Positions 13,908-20,253 of a DNA stretch of 20,253 bases are shown one piece after another. The stretch is from a virus, in the IMG/VR virus record IMGVR_UViG_3300042691_016649, positions 1-20,253 of that record; one strand, written 5' to 3'. Every line of letters begins with the position of its first letter. Position 1 is the first letter of the stretch. The position numbers and the translations under genes were made by a program. The notes beneath the pieces were generated by a model. The model saw only the letters and a program-made list of their open reading frames with translations, was not told where the DNA came from and did not search any database.

Positions 13908-13950
13908 TCAATCTCCACTCCACCCAACCACCAACCAAGAGGGCATGACG

Positions 13951-14502
13951 ATGAGCAAGATGAGCGATTATCAGATCCAGTGCGACGCAGCGGCCAGAGA
14001 GCAAGGCGTCGATCTTGTGATCAGAGCGCTGCGGGCATTCGGCACCGAGGCCGACCTGCTTCAGACGGGAGGGTTCACGATGTGTTTCGGCGTCGCCCGC
14101 CCCGGCGGCAAGTACATCCTCGGCAACGCCAGCGGCGCAGCCGAGTATGGGAGCAGCGAGTGCTACCCCGAGGACATCGCGGCCCTCATCTGCTCCTTCT
14201 CCGAGGACTCGCACTCGTCGGAGTTCGTGGCCGACGCGGTCGCCGCCCACATCGACGGCAGGTCGCCGAGTGATTCCACGATGTCCGCGATGTTCCGGTC
14301 GTTGCCGTTCGCGGCGATCACCGACCACGAGGCCGATGTGCTGGCAGCGGAGATCAAGAGCGGTCTGTATCACCGCGCGATGGCTCGTTTGTTCGATGAC
14401 GTGATGACGCATCAGCAGTGCGGAAACATGATCAAGGCCGACACGCTCGTCGGCGTGGTGAACCTGCTGGCGCAGGCGAACGAAAACGGAGGTGTCCGAT
14501 GA
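13951..14502 (+). CDS. Hypothetical early phage protein
   Basis: This encodes 183 residues from ATG 13951 (AAGAGGG seven bases upstream); an in-frame ATG at 13945 lies six bases earlier. Residues M-S-K-M-S-D-Y-Q-I-Q start a soluble, acidic and mostly helical protein with a short Gly-rich middle (VARPGGKYILGNASGAAEYG). No known domain, membrane segment or catalytic motif is seen. It ends in an ATGA overlap with the next gene, so the two are probably co-translated. Its role is unknown. Confidence 0.72.
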   Translation: MSKMSDYQIQCDAAAREQGVDLVIRALRAFGTEADLLQTGGFTMCFGVARPGGKYILGNASGAAEYGSSECYPEDIAALICSFSEDSHSSEFVADAVAAHIDGRSPSDSTMSAMFRSLPFAAITDHEADVLAAEIKSGLYHRAMARLFDDVMTHQQCGNMIKADTLVGVVNLLAQANENGGVR

Positions 14503-14960
14503 ACGACCGTCTGCTGGCGTCCCTGCGTGAGGCTCTGCGGTTCATCGAGGTGCGCGAGTGCTACCACGGCTCGATGACCGCGGATGAAGTCGAGGCCGCG
14601 GTGCTGTCCTACCGTGCCGTGTCGGCGGTCGAGATCGGGGCGAACTCTGCCAATGTGCTGGCACGGTTTAATCTGGCCGAAGCCCGTGCCTTAATCGCCG
14701 AGGCCGACGCGCCGCGAGTCGAGAAGCATCGCTCCGGCGACGGGTGGATTTTCGGCTGCCAGCAGGGACACATGCACCGTGGCGTGATGCTGGTGCGGAC
14801 CAGCGGCGCTGGGCTGTACCGGCTGTCGGGCGCCCAGACGCTGGTGCGTGGCGACACCACCGAGATCGTGCAGCATGCGTCCCCTGCGATGCAGATGGCA
14901 TACGGTGACGCGGCTGCAATGGCAGAGCGGTGGTGCATCACCGGGACGTGGAACCAATAA
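14499..14960 (+). CDS. Hypothetical early phage protein
   Basis: This encodes 153 residues from ATG in an ATGA overlap; GGAGG lies just upstream. The N-terminal half is helical (RLLASLREALRFIEVRE, EVEAAVLSYRAVSAVEIG, AEARALIAEA). The C-terminal half has a short motif with Cys and His, IFGCQQGHMHRG, then a strand-rich end (TLVRGDTTEIVQ). The Cys/His pair is not a complete zinc site. No family is recognised. A 22-base gap with a strong ribosome site (CAGGAGG) comes before the next gene. Confidence 0.72.
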   Translation: MNDRLLASLREALRFIEVRECYHGSMTADEVEAAVLSYRAVSAVEIGANSANVLARFNLAEARALIAEADAPRVEKHRSGDGWIFGCQQGHMHRGVMLVRTSGAGLYRLSGAQTLVRGDTTEIVQHASPAMQMAYGDAAAMAERWCITGTWNQ

Positions 14961-14982
14961 CCCGTAGCAGGAGGATCGTGAG

Positions 14983-15168
14983 ATGGTTGCGATGATCAAC
15001 GTGGACGATGATCGGACGCGGGCCAGCATCCTGCTGGTGGCTCTCGAGAACGCTGTCACAGTGCTGGAGGCCGACGACGCGCTCCTGTCCCTCTTCGACC
15101 CCAAGTACAGCGGCACTCCGGAATGCATCGCCGAGTGGCGCGCCCTAGTCGAATCGATGCGGTCTTAG
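14983..15168 (+). CDS. Small acidic early protein
   Basis: This encodes 61 residues from ATG 14983, with CAGGAGG before it. It is acidic and largely one helix pair (TRASILLVALENAVTVLEADDALLSLF), ending in ECIAEWRALVESM. It could be a small regulator or an interaction protein, but no family is recognised. The strong ribosome site and tight spacing support translation. Confidence 0.65.
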   Translation: MVAMINVDDDRTRASILLVALENAVTVLEADDALLSLFDPKYSGTPECIAEWRALVESMRS

Positions 15169-15172
15169 GTTC

Positions 15173-15183
15173 AATTGTTGCCT
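15173..15183 (+). promoter_or_regulatory. ATTGTTG intergenic element, copy 3 (short form)
   Basis: AATTGTTGCCT is identical to the copy at 12829 and is followed by a CACACACACGACAG run. It lies about 30 bases upstream of the next gene's ATG, before a GAGAGGG ribosome site. Confidence 0.35.
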
Positions 15184-15212
15184 CACACACACGACAGAAA
15201 GAGAGGGTTCCA

Positions 15213-15677
15213 ATGACGTTCAAGGAGTTCCAGCGGGGCCGGCAGCATGTGGACGACGTCGCCGCAGCGGTGCAGCAGCCCGGGATGTGGGACAGGCCGC
15301 AGAGCGGGTTCATCTATGACGGGACATGGTTCATTCTTGATCCGGCGCAGGAGGGCGACCCCTACTTCACCGAGATCGAGAACACTTCGCCAGAGGGGAC
15401 GCTTGAGCAGGTCGAGCGACGGCTGTACCTGTTCGCAGCCACCAGCAGCCCCGGCTGGGTCGATCACGACTTCGTGGTCGTCTACCAAGTGTGCGACGAC
15501 GACGACGACGAGTTGCTCGGCGTCATCGAGTGCGTGATTGACGAGGGGGTTCGCCCGCGTCGGTGGTCTGACACGCTGCCCGCGTGGGTCGCCGATTGGT
15601 TCCTCGGCAACGACCACAGCGATGCCGCCCTCGCCTGCCCGCACGACCCGTTCTTCATCGTCGGGGGTGCCGCGTGA
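15213..15677 (+). CDS. Hypothetical acidic early protein
   Basis: This encodes 154 residues from ATG 15213, with GAGAGGG five bases upstream. The protein is acidic, with an Asp-rich run (CDDDDDELLG) in the middle, many aromatics (GFIYDGTWFILDP, LPAWVADWFLG), and beta-like N- and C-terminal halves. No catalytic or membrane motif is recognised. An acidic, aromatic-rich small protein could mimic nucleic acid or bind a host protein, but that is speculation. It overlaps the following GTG by four bases. Confidence 0.72.
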   Translation: MTFKEFQRGRQHVDDVAAAVQQPGMWDRPQSGFIYDGTWFILDPAQEGDPYFTEIENTSPEGTLEQVERRLYLFAATSSPGWVDHDFVVVYQVCDDDDDELLGVIECVIDEGVRPRRWSDTLPAWVADWFLGNDHSDAALACPHDPFFIVGGAA

Positions 15678-15985
15678 AGACCGTCTATCACGACGAATGG
15701 CGGGTGTCTCCGAGAGTCGTGCTGCGGAGGGGCGACAAGTTCCGCGTCAGCGGTGGCCCGTATTGGCGAACGCCAGACGGGGCGAAGGTGCGGATGGCGG
15801 CGCGCGGCGTGATGAAGTTCGTCCGCGCCGCCGTCCGCGGCAAGGTGGTGATGATCGAGGCTCACGGCGAGGACGGGTTCACCGTCCTGCACATTGAGGG
15901 CCGCAGGAGGAACAGGGTTGATCCGGCACTGGTGTGCCGGCCCTACAGGATCACGGGACGGGTGCGAAGCAAAGGAGCGGCATGA
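15674..15985 (+). CDS. Small basic beta protein of a family common in phages
   Basis: This encodes 103 residues from GTG in a GTGA overlap. The block RRGDKFRVSGGPYWRTPDG followed by KVRMAARGVMKFVR and a basic ending (GRRRNRVDPALVCRPYRITGRV) looks like small basic phage proteins that I associate with early or packaging regions. The repeated strand pattern suggests a small beta-barrel, and the charge suggests nucleic-acid binding. No function is known to me. The next ATG overlaps its TGA (ATGA). Confidence 0.72.
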   Translation: MKTVYHDEWRVSPRVVLRRGDKFRVSGGPYWRTPDGAKVRMAARGVMKFVRAAVRGKVVMIEAHGEDGFTVLHIEGRRRNRVDPALVCRPYRITGRVRSKGAA

Positions 15986-16344
15986 TGGCACAGGCGCATG
16001 GACAGCGCGCGACAAGTGGTCACCGGAAGATCAGATCGAAGATCGATGACGAGAGTCTGAAAAGCATGTGGGCTACCGAGATGACGGTCATGGAAATGTG
16101 TGCCGCGTTGGGCGCGCTTCAGCATGACGTCATGCGTCGCGCTCGGCTGCTGGGGCTTCCTCGGCGAAGCCGGGGTGGCACATACGAGCGGGCCGCAGAC
16201 CCATCCCGCGAAGAGATCGAGCGCATGTGCGAAGAGATTCAGGCAAGGCACTGGACTGAGGAGGAACGCAGCGTCCGCTGGCAGGGCAATGGCACTTGCC
16301 ACTGGACGCTGCCCGTGGTTAGCGTTGAAGAATCCCAAACCTAG
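15982..16344 (+). CDS. Helix-turn-helix-type regulator candidate
   Basis: This encodes 120 residues from ATG 15982 (ATGA overlap), with AAAGGAG upstream. Residues from about 34 to 60 (MTVMEMCAALGALQHDVMRRARLLGLPRR) read as a helix-turn-helix with a recognition helix ending in Arg-rich residues. A basic Arg-Ser-Arg-Gly-Gly linker and a segment PSREEIERMCEEIQARHWTEEERS follow. This layout (DPSREEIxxxxxxIxxxWTEEER) occurs in small DNA-binding regulators of phages and bacteria. DNA targets are unknown. It may control early or late genes. Confidence 0.68.
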   Translation: MMAQAHGQRATSGHRKIRSKIDDESLKSMWATEMTVMEMCAALGALQHDVMRRARLLGLPRRSRGGTYERAADPSREEIERMCEEIQARHWTEEERSVRWQGNGTCHWTLPVVSVEESQT

Positions 16345-16359
16345 AAAGAGGGTGATCCG

Positions 16360-16692
16360 ATGAGCGTGGTGTTATTCGCAGCAGGGTTCGTGGCCGGCGC
16401 CGGATGCTGGTGGGCCGTCGCCGCCGTTCGCCGACGCAGCACCGTCAGCGAGGCTGCGCTGGTCGCGTACAGCAACCGACTCGATGACGTCGAGCGGCTC
16501 TGGAAGCCTGCCGGCGTCGGCGTCGGATACAGCATCGACTACGGCACCGGCGAGGTAGATCTGACGATCCGCGCCCCAAACTGCGGCGAGGACGTCGCGT
16601 TTCATCTCGCCACCCCCAACGTCACCCGTCGCAAGCGCGGCGTGGCAGAGACGCTGGGAATCTCCACTGAAGTCCCGCCGAGCCTCCGATGA
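16360..16692 (+). CDS. Small membrane-anchored early protein
   Basis: This encodes 110 residues from ATG 16360, after a GAAAGAGGGTGA ribosome region. Residues 3-22 (VVLFAAGFVAGAGCWWAVAA) form an N-terminal membrane helix or uncleaved signal, followed by VRRRS, so the N terminus is predicted outside or in the membrane with the basic side inside. The soluble part is beta-like (GYSIDYGTGEVDLTIRAP). No family is recognised. A membrane-anchored protein in the early region could act at the host envelope, for example in superinfection exclusion, but nothing shows this. It overlaps the next small gene by four bases. Confidence 0.68.
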   Translation: MSVVLFAAGFVAGAGCWWAVAAVRRRSTVSEAALVAYSNRLDDVERLWKPAGVGVGYSIDYGTGEVDLTIRAPNCGEDVAFHLATPNVTRRKRGVAETLGISTEVPPSLR

Positions 16693-16826
16693 AGATCAGT
16701 CGACACCTCGATGCCGCGATCAGAGCGCTGGTGCTGGTGCGGCTTGGGCAGGAGTTAGGGACAGACTCGACGCTGGCACGCGCTGTCCACGACCTCGCCA
16801 CGCTCGTCCTGTCGGCGCTGCGATAA
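16689..16826 (+). CDS. Very small early protein
   Basis: This is a 45-residue frame from ATG in an ATGA overlap with the previous stop. It is basic and helical (MKISRHLDAAIRALVLVRLG, then STLARAVHDLATLVLSALR). The TAA stop overlaps the first bases of an ATTGTTG element. The short length and lack of a family leave some doubt, but the overlap and helical character favour translation. Confidence 0.5.
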   Translation: MKISRHLDAAIRALVLVRLGQELGTDSTLARAVHDLATLVLSALR

Positions 16827-16844
16827 TTGTTGTCGTGAGCGTAG
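16825..16844 (+). promoter_or_regulatory. ATTGTTG intergenic element, copy 4 (long form)
   Basis: AATTGTTGTCGTGAGCGTAG begins at the stop codon of the 45-residue gene. Nineteen bases (16826-16844) are identical to 19057-19075. It lies in the leader before the helicase gene and precedes two hairpins (16879-16897 and 16913-16940). Confidence 0.6.
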
Positions 16845-16878
16845 ACACCGAGGCGGGTCAGCGATAAAACCGCCCCTA

Positions 16879-16897
16879 CCACGGCAGGAAGCCGTGG
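16879..16897. repeat. Hairpin in helicase leader
   Basis: CCACGGC and GCCGTGG (seven-base arms) flank AGGAA. It has no T-run after it. The loop AGGAA could resemble a ribosome site and be sequestered, but the gene start chosen is further downstream. Confidence 0.45.
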
Positions 16898-16912
16898 AGG
16901 CAGGATGCCGGG

Positions 16913-16940
16913 GCGGCGCCGCGAGGGATTGCGGCGCCGC
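16913..16940. repeat. Repeated self-complementary decamer in helicase leader
   Basis: GCGGCGCCGC occurs twice (16913-16922 and 16931-16940), eight bases apart. Each copy is its own reverse complement, so the two can also pair into a ten-base stem. It lies about 30 bases before the helicase start and could affect translation or transcript processing. Confidence 0.45.
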
Positions 16941-16968
16941 TACCGGCACCACGGGCAAGGACGCCGGC

Positions 16969-18363
16969 ATGCTCAAGGACGAGCCGTACCCGCACCAGCG
17001 TGAGATCGCCGGCAGGATCGAGCGGCAGCGGAATCTGCTTGTCGCCGCCGACATGGGAACAGGCAAGAGCCGCGCCGTGTTGATGGCGTGTGCCGACGAC
17101 CAGTTCCTCGTCATCGTGGCCCCGGTGGCTGTCGGCCCCGCGTGGGTCAAGCAGATCGCTTCTTGGGACGACGGGCGGCAGGTTTTCCAGGCATTCGACG
17201 GCCACGCAAATCGCCGGCAGGCTGCGGTGACTGCCGCGGTCGGCGCCGCTGGCCGGCGGGCGCTGATCCTCAACTACGATTGGTTCTGGCGAGACAAGCC
17301 GCTGGCCGCGCTCTTGGCTGCGGCGCGGCACGAATCGACTCGCCCAGCGGCAATCGTGGCCGACGAGTCGCACAGGGCGAAGTCGCCGTCGAGCCGAGCC
17401 AGCCGCGCCCTGCACAGGCTGGCAGCAGCGTGTCCGACCGCCAGGAGGCTCGCGCTCACCGGAACGCCGATGCCGCTGGGGCCGCAGGATGTCTACGCGC
17501 AGGCTCGGTTCGTTGACCCATCCGTATTCGGAACGAACCACCGATCATTCCTGTCGCAGTTCTTCCACACCGACCCTATCTACCCGTCGCGGGTCACCGG
17601 CACTAAGAATCAAGAAGAATTCTCCCGGCGGCTCGACCGGATCTGCTATCGGGTCAGGGCCGACGACGTCCTGCAACTCCCCGAGGCGCTGCACGAGACG
17701 GTGCGGGTGCAACTCCCGCCGTTGGTCGAGCGCGTGTACCGCGAGATCGAGCGGGCCGTCGCGTTGGAGATCGCCGGCGGCACGGTGAACCTCGCGAACG
17801 GCATGGTCAAGTTGCTTAGACTTCAGCAGGCGACGAGCAGTTATCTCGGAACCGACGACGGCGACCGATACCTTGAGCCTGTCCCGGCGAAGATCGCCGC
17901 GCTTGAAGATTGGATGCAAGACCTGCCAGCCGACGAGCCGGTCGCTGTCTTCTGCCGATTCCGCCATGACCTCGATGAGCTCTCAAAAATGTCGGCGCGC
18001 CGCGGTCGGCGTCACGCCGAGTTGAGCGGTCGCGAGAACACGCTGGACGCGTGGCAGCGCGGCGAGTGCGACATGCTGGCAGTCCAGATTCAGTCGGGCG
18101 GCGCCGGCATAGACCTGACACGCTGCGGCGACCGGCCATGCCGCTACGTGGCCTACCTGTCGGTCGGGTTCAACGGCGGCGACTACCAGCAGTCGCTCGC
18201 GCGGGTGCGACGGCCAGGGCAAACGAGTTCGTTCGTCCGCTACTACCACTTCGTCGCCGCCGGAACCGTGGACGAAGCCGTGTACGGGGCGCTTCGGAAG
18301 AAAGCCAACGTGGTCGAGGCAGTTCTTGGTTCTCTGGCCGGCACGACGCCGGCCCGGGTCTGA
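16969..18363 (+). CDS. SNF2-family DEAD-like helicase
   Basis: This encodes 464 residues from ATG 16969 (AAGGA seven bases upstream); an in-frame GTG at 16894 would add 25 residues through the hairpins. Helicase motifs in order: PHQ near residue 8, Walker A AADMGTGKSRA (residues 26-36), the DESH box IVADESHRAKS (about 130-140), LTGTPMPLGPQD (163-174), and in the second lobe QIQSGGAGIDLT followed by QSLARVRRPGQ (from about 408) with the arginine residues of motif VI. The enzyme couples ATP hydrolysis to movement on DNA or remodelling of protein-DNA complexes in the cytoplasm. Phages often carry such an ATPase in the replication or recombination region. Its exact target is unknown. Confidence 0.88.
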   Translation: MLKDEPYPHQREIAGRIERQRNLLVAADMGTGKSRAVLMACADDQFLVIVAPVAVGPAWVKQIASWDDGRQVFQAFDGHANRRQAAVTAAVGAAGRRALILNYDWFWRDKPLAALLAAARHESTRPAAIVADESHRAKSPSSRASRALHRLAAACPTARRLALTGTPMPLGPQDVYAQARFVDPSVFGTNHRSFLSQFFHTDPIYPSRVTGTKNQEEFSRRLDRICYRVRADDVLQLPEALHETVRVQLPPLVERVYREIERAVALEIAGGTVNLANGMVKLLRLQQATSSYLGTDDGDRYLEPVPAKIAALEDWMQDLPADEPVAVFCRFRHDLDELSKMSARRGRRHAELSGRENTLDAWQRGECDMLAVQIQSGGAGIDLTRCGDRPCRYVAYLSVGFNGGDYQQSLARVRRPGQTSSFVRYYHFVAAGTVDEAVYGALRKKANVVEAVLGSLAGTTPARV

Positions 18364-18380
18364 AACAGGAGGTGGTTGTC

Positions 18381-18629
18381 ATGGACGACGCATCGGATGA
18401 TCGGCCTATTTTCGCACGCGACTATGACGACCGCTGGGTCATTGACCAGGCGGAATACATGGGGCTTGTGAAGGTGCTGGTGCGCGCTCGCGCCGTCGTG
18501 CGGGCCTTTCAGAAGAACGGAGACGGCAGTGTGCGAGTCCCGCCGCGCGCTGCTGGCGATCTGCGGGTGTGTTTGCAGGAGTTTGCTGGGATCGATCAAG
18601 CGAGGAGGATGCCATGTCGGCTGCGATGA
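18381..18629 (+). CDS. Small hypothetical early protein
   Basis: This encodes 82 residues from ATG 18381, after a CAGGAGG ribosome site. The protein is acidic at its start (MDDASDDRPIFARDYDDRWVID) and helical after that (YMGLVKVLVRARAVVRAFQ), ending in a basic tail. It shares 16 bases with the next gene. No family is recognised. Its place between the helicase and a coiled-coil protein suggests a small accessory replication role, which is inference only. Confidence 0.65.
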   Translation: MDDASDDRPIFARDYDDRWVIDQAEYMGLVKVLVRARAVVRAFQKNGDGSVRVPPRAAGDLRVCLQEFAGIDQARRMPCRLR

Positions 18630-19057
18630 CCGAGTCTGCAACGCTCGACGGCTTGAAGGGGCTTTTGGCCCAGGTCACCGAGAAGCGGAAGCAGATGGAA
18701 GAGATGAGTGCGAAACTGAAGGCGCTGCGCATCGAGGCTGAAAACCTCGAGCGTGTCGCCGCCGAGCAATTGGCCGGGATCGAGGGGTTTCGTTGCCACG
18801 GGAAAACGTGGTGGGCCGGCATCGATCTGCACGTGAACTGCGTGTCGGCGAACCGCGACAAGATCATTGCCGCCGCGAAGTCGGTGGATCTGGACGCGGT
18901 GAGCGTGAACACCAGCCGCATCAAGGGCTGGCTGCTGGAGGAGGCGCAGAAGCGTCGCGACGCCGGCCAGGACGTCGAGAAGTTCGCCGAAGGGACGCCG
19001 TTTGAAGGTTTGGTGAGCGAGTACAGCGAGAAGCGGCTGTATCACCGCAGCGTCTGA
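18614..19057 (+). CDS. Coiled-coil phage protein of unknown function
   Basis: This encodes 147 residues from ATG 18614, with GAGGAGG five bases upstream. Residues about 11-55 (LDGLKGLLAQVTEKRKQMEEM ... KALRIEAENLERV) form a long amphipathic coiled coil. The second half contains a WWAGIDLHVNCVSANRDKI segment, then VNTSRIKGWLLEE and GTPFEGLVSEYSEKRLYHR, a set of blocks that I associate with a phage family of unknown function from replication regions. It could be an oligomeric DNA-associated protein. The next gene follows a 54-base leader with an ATTGTTG element. Confidence 0.7.
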   Translation: MSAAMTESATLDGLKGLLAQVTEKRKQMEEMSAKLKALRIEAENLERVAAEQLAGIEGFRCHGKTWWAGIDLHVNCVSANRDKIIAAAKSVDLDAVSVNTSRIKGWLLEEAQKRRDAGQDVEKFAEGTPFEGLVSEYSEKRLYHRSV

Positions 19058-19081
19058 TTGTTGTCGTGAGCGTAGTTGTTG
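19056..19081 (+). promoter_or_regulatory. ATTGTTG intergenic element, copy 5 (long form, with extra TTGTTG)
   Basis: GATTGTTGTCGTGAGCGTAG (19056-19075) shares 19 bases with copy 4 and is followed at once by a second TTGTTG (19076-19081), giving an 18-base spacing of TTGTTG units. It sits about 30 bases before a very strong ribosome site (AAGGAGGT) of the next gene. Confidence 0.6.
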
Positions 19082-19111
19082 GTTCGTGTTCTTTTACCAA
19101 GGAGGTGCCTA

Positions 19112-19909
19112 ATGGCACGCGCGATCGAAGGTGAGTTGGTGTCGGCTGCGAAGGCTGCGGCGCAGGATGGCGAGTTCCGCCTGTCTGTGCTGGATGAGGG
19201 TTCGGAGGTGGCGGAAGCGATGCGGGTAAACCTCTCCACTGGCGAGACGATCAGTCCCAGCCTGCTGGAGCGGGTTCCGATGCCCACCGGGGGATCGACT
19301 ACGTGGTCGTTCACGGTCAACGGAAACGACATCTCCACGAAAGAGATCGTCGGCGTCCCCGTGTACTTCGCGCCCAGGCTGACGCTGTGGCCGACCGATG
19401 AGCCGAGCGGCAAGTCGCCGGTGCTGGTGGCGAATGATCTGATGACCGCGCACCGCGTGAGCGAGGAGATTGGCGACCTCGACCCCGCGGTGCTGGAGGC
19501 GGCTCGGATCGGCGACAAGACCTATTCGCTCCAGAAACTCTGGTACGCGCAGTGGGGCAGCGGTCGCAACGGCAAGGGGAAGCGGATGCGGGAAAGCCGC
19601 ATCATCTGCATCCTGCGCGAAACCGATGCGTGGCCGCTGCTGATCCAGTGCGGCGCGATGTCGGTTGGGCCGCTGTCGGAGTTCTTCGTTCGGCTGTCTG
19701 TGCCGTACTACCAGAGCGTGATCGGGCTGTCCCTCACCAAGGAGCAGAACGCCGCCGGCCAGCCGTACGCGCGTGTCAAGCCGAGGCAGATCGCCAAGTT
19801 GACGCGGGAGCAGGGTCAGCGCCTCAACGCCACCTACACGGCGGCGCTGACTCGCATGATGCAGTCGGTCGGTGCCGGCGGTGCCTCCGGTGCCGAGTTC
19901 GCCGGCTGA
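19112..19909 (+). CDS. Phage replication-region protein, conserved C-terminal domain
   Basis: This encodes 265 residues from ATG 19112 after an AAGGAGGT ribosome site. The N-terminal half contains a strand-rich ISTKEIVGVPVYFAPRLTLWP segment. The second half has a compact domain with IICILRETDAWPLLIQ, SEFFVRLSVPYYQSVIGLSL, NAAGQPYARVKPRQIAKLT and a final helix, matching the end of a phage protein family often found next to replication genes (patterns like ELSLxxxxNAxGxxYSRxxxR). Related proteins often have a Cys-rich middle; here that middle looks reduced. I know of no proven function; single-stranded-DNA or replisome binding is a guess. The primase-polymerase gene follows. Confidence 0.74.
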   Translation: MARAIEGELVSAAKAAAQDGEFRLSVLDEGSEVAEAMRVNLSTGETISPSLLERVPMPTGGSTTWSFTVNGNDISTKEIVGVPVYFAPRLTLWPTDEPSGKSPVLVANDLMTAHRVSEEIGDLDPAVLEAARIGDKTYSLQKLWYAQWGSGRNGKGKRMRESRIICILRETDAWPLLIQCGAMSVGPLSEFFVRLSVPYYQSVIGLSLTKEQNAAGQPYARVKPRQIAKLTREQGQRLNATYTAALTRMMQSVGAGGASGAEFAG

Positions 19910-19926
19910 CGCCGTGGTGACACCGT

Positions 19927-19963
19927 CCCCCGGCGCGGCGATGCCCAAGCGTCGCGCCGGGGG
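19927..19963. terminator. Strong GC hairpin before prim-pol gene
   Basis: CCCCCGGCGCG (19927-19937) and CGCGCCGGGGG (19953-19963) are perfect 11-base arms around a 15-base loop. There is no T-run after it, so it may terminate weakly or act as a leader stem limiting read-through from the previous gene into the replication gene. The type is uncertain. Confidence 0.4.
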
Positions 19964-20009
19964 CGGCTCACGCCACGCCACTCCAAACCCGCACCCAGAG
20001 GACGACAAC

Positions 20010-20253
20010 ATGGACGCCGTGACGGCGGCAATTCGGCTGGCCGACGAGTTCAACTGGCGGATCGCGAGGCTTTACGGGGTCGCCGCTCCAGGCGTGTGCC
20101 GGTGCGCCAAGGGGCCAGCCTGCCCGTCGCCCGGGAAACACCCCATCGGCAACGATTGGGGCGAGGCCGCGACCGCCGACAGTGAACGAATCTCGGTCGA
20201 GTTCTCCGACACCGACAATATCGGCCTGCTGCTTGGGCCGAAGAGCGGCGTGA
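20010..20253 (+). CDS. Bifunctional DNA primase/polymerase (prim-pol), 3' partial
   Basis: Only the first 81 codons lie in the window; the frame is open to the end. ATG 20010 has AGAGGA seven bases upstream; in-frame ATG 19941 and GTG 19914/19917 would add residues through the hairpin. The N-terminal zinc knuckle CRCAKGPACPSPGKHP (Cys30, Cys32, Cys38, His44) and the segment NIGLLLGPKSG are the hallmark of the prim-pol N-terminal domain that primes and extends DNA in many phages and plasmids. The catalytic acidic pair lies beyond the window. It probably anchors the replication module started by the helicase gene. Confidence 0.84.
   Translation, partial: MDAVTAAIRLADEFNWRIARLYGVAAPGVCRCAKGPACPSPGKHPIGNDWGEAATADSERISVEFSDTDNIGLLLGPKSGV

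Noticed and set aside
15183-15198. CACACACACGACAG run as a microsatellite or CRISPR-like repeat
   Set aside because: Only one short CA run is present and no spaced repeats occur.
19109-20053. Minus-strand open frame of 314 codons near the replication genes
   Set aside because: It is antisense to the replication-region gene and overlaps the prim-pol start, with no recognisable domain.

Overview
This window looks like about 20 kb of a temperate tailed phage genome with high G+C content. It begins inside a tail tape-measure gene and ends inside a primase-polymerase gene. Almost every gene overlaps its neighbour by 1 to 16 bases (ATGA, GTGA and TAATG junctions are common), as in phage operons. 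The host cannot be read directly. The high G+C, the Cys-rich small proteins, the lipoprotein and the papain-like peptidase in the lysis position remind me of phages of Planctomycetes or another Gram-negative-type bacterium. That is an impression, not a demonstration. No rRNA, tRNA, CRISPR array or insertion sequence was seen.

Layout. (1) Positions 1-4933, plus strand: the tape measure protein (5' end missing), then four genes that probably encode tail-tip or baseplate-associated proteins. (2) Positions 4997-7521: an HExxH zincin-like protein, a small helix-turn-helix protein, a metallophosphoesterase, a DUF4406-type nucleoside deoxyribosyltransferase-like protein and a deoxynucleoside monophosphate kinase. 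This is an enzyme module placed inside the late operon. (3) Positions 7531-8950: a small basic protein, two tandem related beta-rich proteins (likely virion decoration) and a small helical protein. (4) Positions 8947-11717: a probable lysis cassette, with four small membrane-anchored proteins, a papain-like cysteine peptidase as candidate endolysin, and a Cys-rich lipoprotein. (5) Positions 11653-12579, minus strand: a tyrosine integrase whose 3' end overlaps the last late gene head-on. (6) Positions 12580-12852: a control region, followed by a protein with two helix-turn-helix domains (excisionase- or repressor-like). (7) Positions 13401-20253, plus strand: early genes, mostly small proteins of unknown function, with a SNF2-type helicase, a protein of a family often found near phage replication genes, and the start of a prim-pol replication gene.

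How it works together. The plus-strand late block builds tails and lyses the cell. The minus-strand integrase and the double-HTH protein form the lysogeny switch. The right-hand block is an early and replication program. The gaps in the early block carry a recurring element (core ATTGTTG, with an exact 19-base match between two copies) and several perfect inverted repeats, one of which lies inside a plausible promoter. These are the best candidates for an undescribed regulatory system here. Phage genes lie on both sides of the integrase, so the DNA is either a free or circular phage genome or a prophage whose attachment site is not next to the integrase.
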